A stretch of 34,423 bases of DNA from Chryseobacterium sp. (GTDB lineage: Bacteria; Bacteroidota; Bacteroidia; Flavobacteriales; Weeksellaceae), in the NCBI RefSeq assembly GCF_029240215.1, contig NZ_JARBTK010000014.1:1-34423 (forward strand), in the 5' to 3' direction. The notes under the pieces were generated by a model that did not search any database, had not been told where the DNA came from, and saw only the letters and a program-made list of their open reading frames with translations. The position numbers and the translations under genes are program-made. Shown in pieces: positions 8,478 through 15,888 of this stretch; within the stretch, counting starts at the first letter, position 1; every line of letters starts with the position of its first letter.

Positions 8478-8507
8478 TAAAGAGCAGTAGTTTATTGCTC
8501 CTTTTTG
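8478..8507 (+). terminator. Probable terminator of the aldo/keto reductase gene
   Basis: GAGCA (8482-8486) pairs with TGCTC (8496-8500), followed by CTTTTT. The stem is short. Confidence 0.5.
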
Positions 8508-8563
8508 TGATTTGATTTAAAAATATTTTTAACTTTACTTTCCAAACCATAAAAATTAATATC

Positions 8564-8902
8564 ATGTCAAAAAAAGAAAAAAAATCGACGGAAAACGCTT
8601 TACCGGAATCTGTAAATGACCAGATTACAGACGCAGCACAACAATCTAATATTATAAATGTAGTTGAACATCCTGCATTCCCATACAGCCAGATTTATCT
8701 GAATGCAGGCCATTCTACGGGCATAATGTTTCAGAATTCTGTAAATAATCAAAATAATCAGAATATTTTGGATCAAGCCGCAAATAACCAAGGTATAATT
8801 CATATTTATAGCATCCCGACTATAGCTGCTGCTGGGGCACCTAAGTACAACTTCAGATTTCAGCCATCGTATGAAAAGGACAACAATCAATCCGATGATT
8901 AA
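8564..8902 (+). CDS. RebB-like R-body family protein
   Basis: The protein has 112 residues. The phrases VNDQITDAAQQSNI, HPAFPYSQIYLNAGHSTGIMFQNSVNNQNNQNILDQAANNQGI and IYSIPT follow the RebB / killing-trait family pattern, where members read VN..VTD.V.Q.N, .PA.....LYQ..A...G..F.NAV..QQQ.N.L.QAA..QG. Classic RebB proteins polymerise into ribbon-like refractile bodies that unroll under pH change. Bacteroidota carry many uncharacterised homologues. No second RebB-like gene or regulator is adjacent; the gene is flanked by terminators and so is its own transcript. The conserved position usually occupied by acidic-small residues (GDAPA) is here VEHPA. Family assignment is by eye. Confidence 0.7.
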   Translation: MSKKEKKSTENALPESVNDQITDAAQQSNIINVVEHPAFPYSQIYLNAGHSTGIMFQNSVNNQNNQNILDQAANNQGIIHIYSIPTIAAAGAPKYNFRFQPSYEKDNNQSDD

Positions 8903-8916
8903 AAAAATAAACAAAT

Positions 8917-8950
8917 AAAAACTCCTTTCCAATCGAAAGGAGTTTTATTT
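8917..8950. terminator. Bidirectional terminator between RebB-like gene and mpl
   Basis: AAAACTCCTTTC (8918-8929) pairs perfectly with GAAAGGAGTTTT (8935-8946), with a 5-base loop, a preceding A-run and a following ATTTTATTT context. It serves both convergent genes. Confidence 0.9.
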
Positions 8951-8964
8951 TATAGAAAGTTAAT

Positions 8965-10302
8965 TTATTTCGTTAAATCTAAACCGCCAAAATTACCCGA
9001 ACTCATCATCAGAAAAACGCCATTAGTTTTATCTAAAGTTTCCCAATATGCATGAAGTTCTTGAGCATTGGTAAAGACTTTTAAATTTTCATTTTTAAAC
9101 ATTTCTTTGATCAGATCAGGAGAAATGGGTTTCATTCTTTTGATTTTTAAGGCATCTTCAGAATAAAAAATAATCGCTTCATGCAGGCCGTCCATTGCGT
9201 GATCGTATTGTTCCAAAAATACTGGATTTAAACTTGAATACGTGTGAAGCTCAAGAAAACCGTATTTTTTTTCGTTTTTAAATTGTTCGCAAAAAGCTTT
9301 TACAGCAGCTTTTACTTTGCTCGGAGCGTGTGCAAAATCTTTGTAAAGAATTCCTTTATCTTCTCTTTCTACTTTTTCAAGACGTTTTGAAGCTCCTTTG
9401 AAGCTCATGATGGCTTCATAGAAATCTTCATCCATAATTCCTAATGTATGGCAAATATGTCGTGCTCCTTCAAGATTTAACAAATTGTGCGCTCCAAAAA
9501 CCGAAAGCGGAACATCGCCCATTTCTGTTTTTAAATGAACTTTTCCGTTAATGATTTCGTATTCAGGAGTTTTGTAAGGTATTTTTCTAAAATAATTTTC
9601 CGCTGCTTCCACTACTTTTACAACCTCTGCGTCTTCTTCGTTATAGACTAAAACGCCACCCGGAGTAATACTTGCCACGAATTTTCTGAACTGTTCGATA
9701 TAATCATCAAATGTTTTGAAAACATTGATATGATCCCACGCAATTCCGCTCATCAAAGCGATATTCGGCTGATACAGTAAAAATTTTGAACGCAGATCGA
9801 TAGGAGAGGATAGGTATTCGTCACCTTCCAACACCATAAAGTCATTGTCTTCTGTAAGCTTTACCATACAGTCGAAACCTTCAAGTTGTGCTCCAACCAT
9901 GTAATCAACATCTTTTTGATGAAAATTCAAGACATGAAGAATCATCGAAGTAATTGTAGTTTTCCCGTGAGAACCTGCGATGACTACTCTGGTTTTATTT
10001 TTAGACTGTTCGTAAAGAAATTCAGGATAAGAATATATTTTTAAACCTAATTCCTTTGCTTTTGCCAGTTCAGGATTGTCCTGATGAGCATGCATTCCAA
10101 GGATTACGGCATCAATATCGGAACTGATTTTTTCAGGAAACCAACCCATTTCTTCGGGTAAAATTCCCTTCTTTTCCAGTCTTGATTTAGATGGCTCGAA
10201 AATAGCATCATCCGAACCTGTCACCTGATATCCTTTGTCTTTTAACGCAATTGCAAGATTATGCATGGCGCTTCCGCCGATTGCAATGAAATGGGTTTTC
10301 AA
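8965..10302 (-). CDS. mpl: UDP-N-acetylmuramate:tripeptide ligase (Mpl), Mur ligase family
   Basis: The protein has 445 residues. The N-terminal Rossmann-like domain starts HFIAIGGSAMHNLAIALKD. The ATP P-loop is AGSHGKTT (residues 109-116), the central domain carries VLEGDEYLSS, and the third domain carries KDFAHAPSKVKA. This combination is characteristic of Mpl, which joins UDP-MurNAc to the recycled tripeptide L-Ala-gamma-D-Glu-meso-DAP in the cytoplasm, rather than MurC. It is the last gene of a four-gene operon, two bases after the small lipoprotein gene. MurC-like specificity cannot be excluded fully from sequence alone. Confidence 0.88.
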   Translation of the reverse strand: MKTHFIAIGGSAMHNLAIALKDKGYQVTGSDDAIFEPSKSRLEKKGILPEEMGWFPEKISSDIDAVILGMHAHQDNPELAKAKELGLKIYSYPEFLYEQSKNKTRVVIAGSHGKTTITSMILHVLNFHQKDVDYMVGAQLEGFDCMVKLTEDNDFMVLEGDEYLSSPIDLRSKFLLYQPNIALMSGIAWDHINVFKTFDDYIEQFRKFVASITPGGVLVYNEEDAEVVKVVEAAENYFRKIPYKTPEYEIINGKVHLKTEMGDVPLSVFGAHNLLNLEGARHICHTLGIMDEDFYEAIMSFKGASKRLEKVEREDKGILYKDFAHAPSKVKAAVKAFCEQFKNEKKYGFLELHTYSSLNPVFLEQYDHAMDGLHEAIIFYSEDALKIKRMKPISPDLIKEMFKNENLKVFTNAQELHAYWETLDKTNGVFLMMSSGNFGGLDLTK

Positions 10303-10304
10303 AT

Positions 10305-10745
10305 TTATTGAGTATTTTTTACGTTTTTACTGATGATTTGTTGGAAAGCATCGACAACTTGATCCCAGTTTTTCTTATACTGAGGCATAATCATGCTTGC
10401 ATCGGTTTTATTGGCACTGTTTTCACCATTTTTTACATTGATGGAAACTGCAATACGGTCGTATATTTTTTTATGATCTTCTGCAATGTGTCTGAAGTTA
10501 TTCTGAGTAAGGATTTGGTTCAAATTCTTAATTTCGTCATCAGTAATTTTAAAACTTGTTTTGTTTTTCTTACCCTGTCCTTCATAAGAATAATGTGCAT
10601 CATTTCCTTTGATCAAAAGGTTTTCGTAGATTGGCGCATAACCACCGCTTTTTGAATAGCTGATGTCAAAATCTGAGTACATTTTCTGACTGTTACATGA
10701 AATAGTAATCATGATGGCAAATAATATTGCTATTAAATTTTTCAT
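10305..10745 (-). CDS. Small lipoprotein of unknown function
   Basis: The protein has 146 residues. A type II signal peptide ends in the lipobox I-S-C (Cys17), followed by NSQK, so it is a periplasm-facing lipoprotein. The mature part has alternating beta strands (DFDISYSKSGGYAPIYENLLI, AHYSYEGQGKK) and a helix at the C-terminus (VVDAFQQIISKN). I do not recognise a characterised family. It lies between plsC-like and mpl genes in a tight operon (16 and 2 bases), which hints at an envelope role but no more. Confidence 0.8.
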   Translation of the reverse strand: MKNLIAILFAIMITISCNSQKMYSDFDISYSKSGGYAPIYENLLIKGNDAHYSYEGQGKKNKTSFKITDDEIKNLNQILTQNNFRHIAEDHKKIYDRIAVSINVKNGENSANKTDASMIMPQYKKNWDQVVDAFQQIISKNVKNTQ

Positions 10746-10761
10746 AATGACTTTAAATTTT

Positions 10762-11562
10762 TTATGAATTGGGTTGTTCAGATTTTTTTGCTTTTATTTC
10801 TTCGTCATAAGTGTGCAAAACATTGAAGTCTTCAGTTTGTTCAATGGCAGTCATGATTTTTAGAAGAATCTGTTGCGCATTTTCATGATCGTAGTCGATG
10901 TCTAAAGGTTTTTTAAATTCCATTGTAGGTTTTACTCCGGTTACTTTTACACGAAGTCCTTTTTTATCAAACGCTCTTCTGAACCCGTTTATTTTAATAG
11001 GAATGACAATGGGGCGCTGATTTTTAATCAGTTTTGCCGTACCTTTTCTCCCTTGTGCAAAAGCAGCGGTTGTTCCCTGCGGAAAAGTAGCTACCCAGCC
11101 ATTGTCTAAAGCTTTCATGATATTATCAATCTCACTTAGATCTACAAGTCGGTTCACATTTTTACCTTCGGCTCTCCATGTCCTTTTTACGGTTACCGCA
11201 CCTGCAATTTTGAAGATTTTAGGAAGAATCCCTTTATTCATAGTTTCTTCTGCAGCAACATAGTAAAAATCAATTTTAGGATTGAGAAGATAAATTGGGT
11301 TTTTGATTGTATTTAAATAACCGTTGTTTACAGCGCAAAATGCGTGATACATGGCTGCAACATCGGCAAAATAAGTCTGATGATTGGATACAAAAAGTAC
11401 ATTAGAATCCGGAAGATCCACCAAATGTTCCGTTCCGGTAATTTTCAGCTTATTAAAACCATTGAATCTTCTGTAGGAAACGATCCCCAAAATGAAGATG
11501 ATAAGCCTTTTTAAAAAATATGGAGTACCGAATGAATCGGTGAAAATGTTCTTTTTCGCCAT
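10762..11562 (-). CDS. Lysophospholipid acyltransferase (PlsC-like), Bacteroidota variant
   Basis: The protein has 266 residues. A hydrophobic segment near 17-30 probably anchors it to the inner membrane. The acyltransferase motif I is VSNHQTYFAD with His61 and Asp67, that is HX5D rather than the usual HX4D. Motif III is FPQGTT (160-165) where most PlsC enzymes have FPEGTR. Motif IV is PIVIPIKINGF. The family transfers a fatty acyl group to 1-acyl-glycerol-3-phosphate or a related lysolipid. I recall the same variant motifs in other flavobacteria, so this is probably an active branch and not a decayed gene. It is the second gene of the Nudix-mpl operon. Confidence 0.82.
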   Translation of the reverse strand: MAKKNIFTDSFGTPYFLKRLIIFILGIVSYRRFNGFNKLKITGTEHLVDLPDSNVLFVSNHQTYFADVAAMYHAFCAVNNGYLNTIKNPIYLLNPKIDFYYVAAEETMNKGILPKIFKIAGAVTVKRTWRAEGKNVNRLVDLSEIDNIMKALDNGWVATFPQGTTAAFAQGRKGTAKLIKNQRPIVIPIKINGFRRAFDKKGLRVKVTGVKPTMEFKKPLDIDYDHENAQQILLKIMTAIEQTEDFNVLHTYDEEIKAKKSEQPNS

Positions 11563-11590
11563 TTTTTAATTAAACATAATATCTGCAAAG

Positions 11591-12220
11591 TTACATTTTT
11601 TTAATCAACTGACTGAATTCGCTGAGTATCATTGCTGTTGCTCCCCAAATGATATATCCGTTGAAATTGATGACAGGAACTTCTTTTCCTCCAGCACCAG
11701 GTAATGCCATTATTTCAGGTAAATCGGGAAGATTGAGAAATGATGTAATAGGAAATTCAATAACCTCTACAGCCTCACTTTCCTGCAAAATAAATTTAGG
11801 ATTTCTTTTTGAATAAGAAATGTAAGGATAAACATAAAAATTACTCGGCGGAATGTAGATTGGAGACATCTCACGAATAATTCTCACGTAAGTTTTTTCT
11901 AGTCCTATTTCTTCAGAAGTTTCACGAATTGCGGTTTCGGCAAAATCTCTGTCAAATTCTTCGCGTTTTCCTCCGGGTAAAGATATTTGTCCACTGTGTC
12001 TGTCACGCTCGTTTTCTGTACGTTGAATGAGCGGGAAAAACCATTCGTTGTCTCTCAGGTATAAAACAATATTTACGGCTGCGAATTTTGGATTTTTTTC
12101 TAAAATCTGCTCGTGTGTGAAAACTGCACGGTAAGGCGGTGAGAAAACTCCATGAGCATTGGCACCCGCAAGCTGGGCTTTTTTGATTTTCTGTAATAGA
12201 TCTTTTCCAAAACTTTCCAT
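11591..12220 (-). CDS. Nudix hydrolase, CoA pyrophosphatase (NudL/YeaB-like)
   Basis: The protein has 209 residues. The UPF0035 signature of CoA pyrophosphatases is present: PLIQRTENERDRHSGQISLPGG (63-84), merging into the Nudix box that ends AIRETSEEIGL (97-107) with the metal-binding glutamates. Family members hydrolyse CoA or acyl-CoA to 3',5'-ADP and phosphopantetheine. It is the first gene of a four-gene operon. A TAATTTTG box (12232-12225) fits the Bacteroidota -7 consensus so close to the ATG that the transcript would be nearly leaderless. Confidence 0.88.
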   Translation of the reverse strand: MESFGKDLLQKIKKAQLAGANAHGVFSPPYRAVFTHEQILEKNPKFAAVNIVLYLRDNEWFFPLIQRTENERDRHSGQISLPGGKREEFDRDFAETAIRETSEEIGLEKTYVRIIREMSPIYIPPSNFYVYPYISYSKRNPKFILQESEAVEVIEFPITSFLNLPDLPEIMALPGAGGKEVPVINFNGYIIWGATAMILSEFSQLIKKM

Positions 12221-12224
12221 ATCT

Positions 12225-12232
12225 CAAAATTA
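12225..12232 (-). promoter_or_regulatory. Candidate -7 box for the Nudix-mpl operon
   Basis: TAATTTTG on the minus strand, only 5 bases before the Nudix ATG. If used, the mRNA would have little or no leader. No -33 box is evident. Confidence 0.3.
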
Positions 12233-12298
12233 CTAATATATCTTATAAAACGGAAGTGATGCTGATGTTAATTAAATATAATTTTTCTACATATTTTC

Positions 12299-12364
12299 TA
12301 CCGTATTTATACGTATGATATAAGTAACTGATCCTGATGATACCGTAATACCAGAAACAGTTAC
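12299..12364 (+). promoter_or_regulatory. Candidate operator region upstream of the curlin gene
   Basis: Two direct copies of TACCGTA occur at 12299-12305 and 12341-12347, 42 bases apart. The second lies inside a dyad GTAACTG (12324-12330) / CAGTTAC (12358-12364). The related TACCGTG occurs twice upstream of the csgB-like gene. This could be a binding site for the curli regulator. Inference only. Confidence 0.35.
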
Positions 12365-12434
12365 GATTTAAACTGTATATGGTGATATTTGAAAATTACC
12401 CTTTTTTGATGGTTTTTAAGGTTAATGAGAGTTC

Positions 12435-12442
12435 TACATTTG
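12435..12442 (+). promoter_or_regulatory. -7 box of the CsgA-like gene
   Basis: TACATTTG is an exact TAnnTTTG match, 27 bases before the ATG at 12469. It falls inside the longer open frame, which supports the downstream ATG as the true start. The nearest TTTG (12405-12408) is about 26 bases upstream, longer than usual. Confidence 0.6.
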
Positions 12443-12468
12443 TACCATTAATCAATAAAATTTTTACC

Positions 12469-13983
12469 ATGAAAAAATTAGTAACAGGAGCATTCGTTGT
12501 TTTATCAGCAGGCTTCACTTATGCTCAAAACAGTGATAATAGTGTGACCCAAAGCGGAAATAATAATACTGCTGCAGTTACACAAGTAGGACTTCAGTCT
12601 TATGGTAACGAAAACGTTTCTACTCAGACAGGTACAGCAAATGCAGTAAATGTATATCAAAGAAGCAACAGTGCTCGTAATAAAGCAGAAACTACTCAAA
12701 GCGGAACTTTAAACGTGGCTAACGTATCACAAGGTCAAGGTTTTTCGGCAGGTGGAGTTGAGGTGGTTCAGGATCAGGACGGTTTGAGAAACCGTGCAAC
12801 TGCGACACAGCAATTTTCGTATGGATCTAAGATCAACCAAACCCAGGACGGTAGTTTCAATACAGCTACTTCTACACAAGGTGGAGGAGATGTAAGATCT
12901 AATATTGTTCAAAATCAAGATGGTACCTTTAACACGGCTACAGCTTCTCAGAGTCAGGCAGGGTATACTCGTCCCGCTGGAGTATACAGTACAGCTAATG
13001 ACATCAGTCAGATTCAGGATGGTAATTTGAATGTTGCTACAGCAACTCAGGTCGGATATCTAAGTGTTTTAGATCAAAATCAGGATGGAAACGCAAATAA
13101 TGCTTCGTCAAGCCAAACAGGACCTAGACATACTGCTATTCAGAATCAGGAAGGAAATTTAAATACTGCTTCTAATACACAGACAGGAATCCACCAGACA
13201 GCAACCCAGAACCAAGATGGAAACCTAAACCGTGCAACTTCTGTACAATCAGGAAATGATCATACTTCAGGACAAACACAAAATGGTAATTTAAACCGTG
13301 CTACTTCATCGCAATCAGGAGGTTCTTCTTGGTTGGTGCAATCTCAGACAGGCAATGGCAACATAGGTTCTGTAAACCAATCCGGAGGAACATATAACGG
13401 TGCAATGCAGATGCAGAGTAGTAATAATAACAATGCATCAATCGATCAGGTAGGAAGCAGCAACGGAGCTGGTCAATATCAAACAGGATTGAGAAATATA
13501 GCAGAAACTGATCAAACAGGCGACAATAACTCATCAGATACAAACCAAAATGGTAATGATAACGAAGGTTATGTTGTACAAAATAATAATTACAACAAGG
13601 CAGAAATCGATCAGATAGGAAGTGATAACTATGCAAGCTCAACGCAAAGCGGAACTTCCAGCAGTACAGCCAACAGCAATAGTGTCAAAATGTATCAGGA
13701 CGGAAGTGATAACAGATCTATCGGAGAGCAATCTATGGGAAGTAGCAACACTTTAGTTTCTAACCAATACGGAAGTTTCAATATTTCAGAAAGCGATCAA
13801 ATCGGTAACAGCAACACTGCAAATATCAATCAAGGTTCAGCTGCTCTTGATGCAAGCAGTAATGAATCGGATGTTTTACAAAACGGTAATAGTAATGTTG
13901 TTACTGTAAATCAAATGACTAGCGGAAACTATCATACATCAAGCCAGATGGGTAGTGGAAATTCAATTGTAGTAAACCAATAA
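12469..13983 (+). CDS. CsgA-like major curlin, long repeat amyloid subunit
   Basis: The protein has 504 residues. The start is the ATG giving the signal peptide MKKLVTGAFVVLSAGFTYAQ; an in-frame ATG 90 bases upstream lies before the promoter box. The mature protein is built almost entirely of curlin repeats, about twenty units of a Q-x-G-x-x-N-x-A-x-x-x-Q-x-G pattern, many as QDGNLNxA. Each unit would form one strand-turn-strand of a beta-solenoid amyloid. E. coli CsgA has five units in about 150 residues, so this subunit is roughly three times longer. It would be exported through CsgG and polymerise outside the cell. A perfect terminator follows, separating it from the assembly genes so that it can be made in excess. 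Confidence 0.88.
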   Translation: MKKLVTGAFVVLSAGFTYAQNSDNSVTQSGNNNTAAVTQVGLQSYGNENVSTQTGTANAVNVYQRSNSARNKAETTQSGTLNVANVSQGQGFSAGGVEVVQDQDGLRNRATATQQFSYGSKINQTQDGSFNTATSTQGGGDVRSNIVQNQDGTFNTATASQSQAGYTRPAGVYSTANDISQIQDGNLNVATATQVGYLSVLDQNQDGNANNASSSQTGPRHTAIQNQEGNLNTASNTQTGIHQTATQNQDGNLNRATSVQSGNDHTSGQTQNGNLNRATSSQSGGSSWLVQSQTGNGNIGSVNQSGGTYNGAMQMQSSNNNNASIDQVGSSNGAGQYQTGLRNIAETDQTGDNNSSDTNQNGNDNEGYVVQNNNYNKAEIDQIGSDNYASSTQSGTSSSTANSNSVKMYQDGSDNRSIGEQSMGSSNTLVSNQYGSFNISESDQIGNSNTANINQGSAALDASSNESDVLQNGNSNVVTVNQMTSGNYHTSSQMGSGNSIVVNQ

Positions 13984-14141
13984 TTGTAAGAACAGTCTCT
14001 TAATTATAATGTATAGGTGAGTGAAATTTCCAGTACATTATTAAAAGCTAACAGATAGCTAACGGAAATCTAGTGAAGCAGACTTCCAAAGCGATAATCT
14101 GTTAATAAGAAGAGTAGTAATTTCATCGTATTTTATACATT

Positions 14142-14167
14142 AAGAGAAACTTCGGTTTCTCTTTTTT
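14142..14167 (+). terminator. Terminator after the CsgA-like gene
   Basis: AAGAGAAAC (14142-14150), a TTCG tetraloop, GTTTCTCTT, then a T-run to 14167. It is a textbook UUCG-capped terminator. The preceding stretch 13984-14141 shows no gene. Confidence 0.9.
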
Positions 14168-14191
14168 GGCTAAAAGAATTTTCAGTAGAAA

Positions 14192-14262
14192 CACGGTAGT
14201 GAATAACGGCAAACCGTGATTTTTATTTCGTCACCGTTTCACGTGTTTTGTAGAGCACGGTA
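14192..14262 (+). promoter_or_regulatory. Candidate operator cluster upstream of the csgB-like operon
   Basis: CACGGTA occurs at 14192-14198 and again at 14256-14262, and the inverted form ACCGTG at 14213-14218. The first and second form a small hairpin followed by ATTTTTATTT, which might also act as a weak terminator. A weak -7-like TACCTTTA lies at 14269-14276. The inverse of CACGGTA, TACCGTG, matches the TACCGTA sites upstream of the CsgA-like gene. Confidence 0.35.
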
Positions 14263-14288
14263 TTCCAGTACCTTTAAAAAAAATAAAA

Positions 14289-14702
14289 ATGAAGAAAACC
14301 TTTGAGAAAATATTGATCACACTTGCGCTTCTCTCAACATTGTTGGTAAAATCGCAACAGATAGACTGGAATCGTATCAACAGCCAGACAGCCATTGATA
14401 TGATCACGCAAAATACAGATCCATCATTATTTACTTCTTCAATTTCACAAGTTGTACAAATAGGAGATTTAAACAATGCAGATCTGCAGATTAATTCGAA
14501 AACCAATATTATAGTGCAGCAGCTTGGTGATCAAAACAGTATTTATTTTAACAATTCGTTTTCATCAAAAGAAGTCAAAACAGCAATTACCACACAAGGA
14601 AATAATAATATTGTAGACATTACAGGCAGCAACGGCATCTCAGAAAAAATGCATCTGAATGTCAATGGCGAAAACATGGCGGTTTTTATGCGAAATTATT
14701 AA
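14289..14702 (+). CDS. CsgB-like minor curlin / nucleator
   Basis: The protein has 137 residues. A signal peptide covers about 1-22 (LALLSTLLVKSQQ). The mature part has a non-repeat start (IDWNRINSQTAIDMITQN) and then a few degenerate curlin units: SQVVQIGDLNNADLQIN, VQQLGDQNSIYF, TTQGNNNIVDI. Short proteins of this type beside a long curlin are the usual nucleator in curli loci. It is the first gene of a five-gene operon (csgB-like, csgE, csgF, csgG, lipoprotein) with spacings of 9, 6, 25 and 5 bases. The assignment rests on repeats plus position. Confidence 0.75.
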   Translation: MKKTFEKILITLALLSTLLVKSQQIDWNRINSQTAIDMITQNTDPSLFTSSISQVVQIGDLNNADLQINSKTNIIVQQLGDQNSIYFNNSFSSKEVKTAITTQGNNNIVDITGSNGISEKMHLNVNGENMAVFMRNY

Positions 14703-14711
14703 CTGACGACT

Positions 14712-15443
14712 ATGCGAAATTTCAAATTCATATTGTATAACTTTCTTTTTGTTTTCTTATCTGTTTTCATTTACGGACAGGAAGACAAAAAAATTGTTGC
14801 AAAAATTGAGAAAGATGCTATAGAAAAACAGTTGAAAATTAAAGCACTGGTCACCAATAATACTTCTACTTACCAAGAGCTGAATTATCTTTTGATTTCT
14901 ATTAAAAAAGGTGCCAGCGGAAATCTTTCCAATAATAAACAGAGCGGGAAATTTTCAATAAATCCCAATGAAAGTAAATCTTTATCAGAAATGAGTGTGA
15001 ATTTAGAAAAAGGAGATGCTCTAAAAGCTTTCTTGTACATTCGGGACGAGCAGACTCAAAAACTCATTGCTAAAGACAGTTTAGAAATTAATCAGGATTT
15101 TTTTAGAAAAACAGTAAGTGTTGTAGAAAAAGAAGAAGCTTTCGAACTCAGCGGATTGACGATTGATGAGACGAAAAGCAAAGTTGGGAAAGATTTCTAT
15201 GATTTATTTTATATTCAGTATAATCAGATTCCGGACAAAAGCAATTCTGCGATTACAATTATAGAACTTCCTGCCCGGGGAACGAGCGGTCAGATCAATA
15301 TTCAGATTGATGATAAGGTTGTTTACAGCTTTATGACCAATCCCAGTGAAGATTATCTGAAAGAACAGTTGAGTTTCACTCTTAGATACATTAAAGATTT
15401 TAATTCCCGAAAAAATCTGATTAAAAACGAATTCATCTACTAA
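14712..15443 (+). CDS. csgE: CsgH-CsgE fusion, curli secretion specificity factor
   Basis: The protein has 243 residues. A signal peptide covers about 1-23. Residues 25-128 look like CsgH: LKIKALVTNNT, then ISIKKGASGN, NKQSGKFSINPNESKSLSEMSVN and a closing strand KAFLYIRDEQ. Residues 143-243 are CsgE: ELSGLTIDETKSKVGKDFYDLFY, ITIIELPARGTSGQINIQIDD. CsgE caps the periplasmic mouth of CsgG and selects curlins; CsgH-type domains hold curlins soluble in the periplasm and block premature fibre growth. Having both in one chain would place the anti-amyloid chaperone at the channel entrance. E. coli CsgE is about half this length. Confidence 0.82.
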   Translation: MRNFKFILYNFLFVFLSVFIYGQEDKKIVAKIEKDAIEKQLKIKALVTNNTSTYQELNYLLISIKKGASGNLSNNKQSGKFSINPNESKSLSEMSVNLEKGDALKAFLYIRDEQTQKLIAKDSLEINQDFFRKTVSVVEKEEAFELSGLTIDETKSKVGKDFYDLFYIQYNQIPDKSNSAITIIELPARGTSGQINIQIDDKVVYSFMTNPSEDYLKEQLSFTLRYIKDFNSRKNLIKNEFIY

Positions 15444-15449
15444 AAACGA

Positions 15450-15863
15450 ATGACCATGAAGACCCTTTTAATATCAGCGATCCTTTTTTTAGGATTTTTT
15501 CAGGCAAAATCTCAGCAGCTTGTCTATAAACCTATTAATCCTGCGTTTGGTGGTGATACATTCAATTATCAATGGTTACTAAGCTCTGCAAGTGCCCAAA
15601 ATCAGTTTGATAATAAGGAAGGAAGTAATCTTACAGGGAGTTCAGGTTCCTTAAGCAATTTCACAGATAGTTTGAACCGTCAGGTTTTGAGTGAGCTTTC
15701 GAGAAAATTATTTCAGGATCAGTTTGGAACAACAGGTGTACAGGCAGGCAACTATATGTTTGGTTCATTATATCTTCAGATTACCAATACAGCTCAGGGA
15801 ATGATGATCAGTATTTTGGATACCAACACCGGTGAGCAATCCGAGATTGTGGTTCCGAAATAA
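15450..15863 (+). CDS. csgF: CsgF, curli nucleation and assembly factor
   Basis: The protein has 137 residues. A signal peptide covers about 1-22. The mature N-terminus QLVYKPINPAFGGDTFNYQWLLSSASAQNQF is the CsgF signature that inserts into the CsgG pore; E. coli reads LVYTPVNPNFGG there. The remainder is the helical and beta C-terminal part exposed on the surface, where it places the nucleator. The start is ATG 15450; the ATG two codons later would serve as well. It is six bases after the csgE gene and 25 before csgG. Confidence 0.92.
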   Translation: MTMKTLLISAILFLGFFQAKSQQLVYKPINPAFGGDTFNYQWLLSSASAQNQFDNKEGSNLTGSSGSLSNFTDSLNRQVLSELSRKLFQDQFGTTGVQAGNYMFGSLYLQITNTAQGMMISILDTNTGEQSEIVVPK

Positions 15864-15888
15864 AAAAACTAAAAACAAATAACTAAAC

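Noticed and set aside
12379..12468. Longer N-terminus for the curlin protein beginning at 12379
   Set aside because: The extension precedes the signal peptide and overlaps the TACATTTG promoter box, so the ATG at 12469 is used.
13301..13642. Minus-strand open frame of 113 codons opposite the curlin repeats
   Set aside because: It arises from the low-complexity repeats on the other strand and is rich in Cys, Tyr and Leu with no motif.
12541..13980. Tandem DNA repeat or CRISPR-like array in the curlin gene
   Set aside because: The periodicity is at protein level; the codons differ between units and there are no identical repeats with unique spacers.
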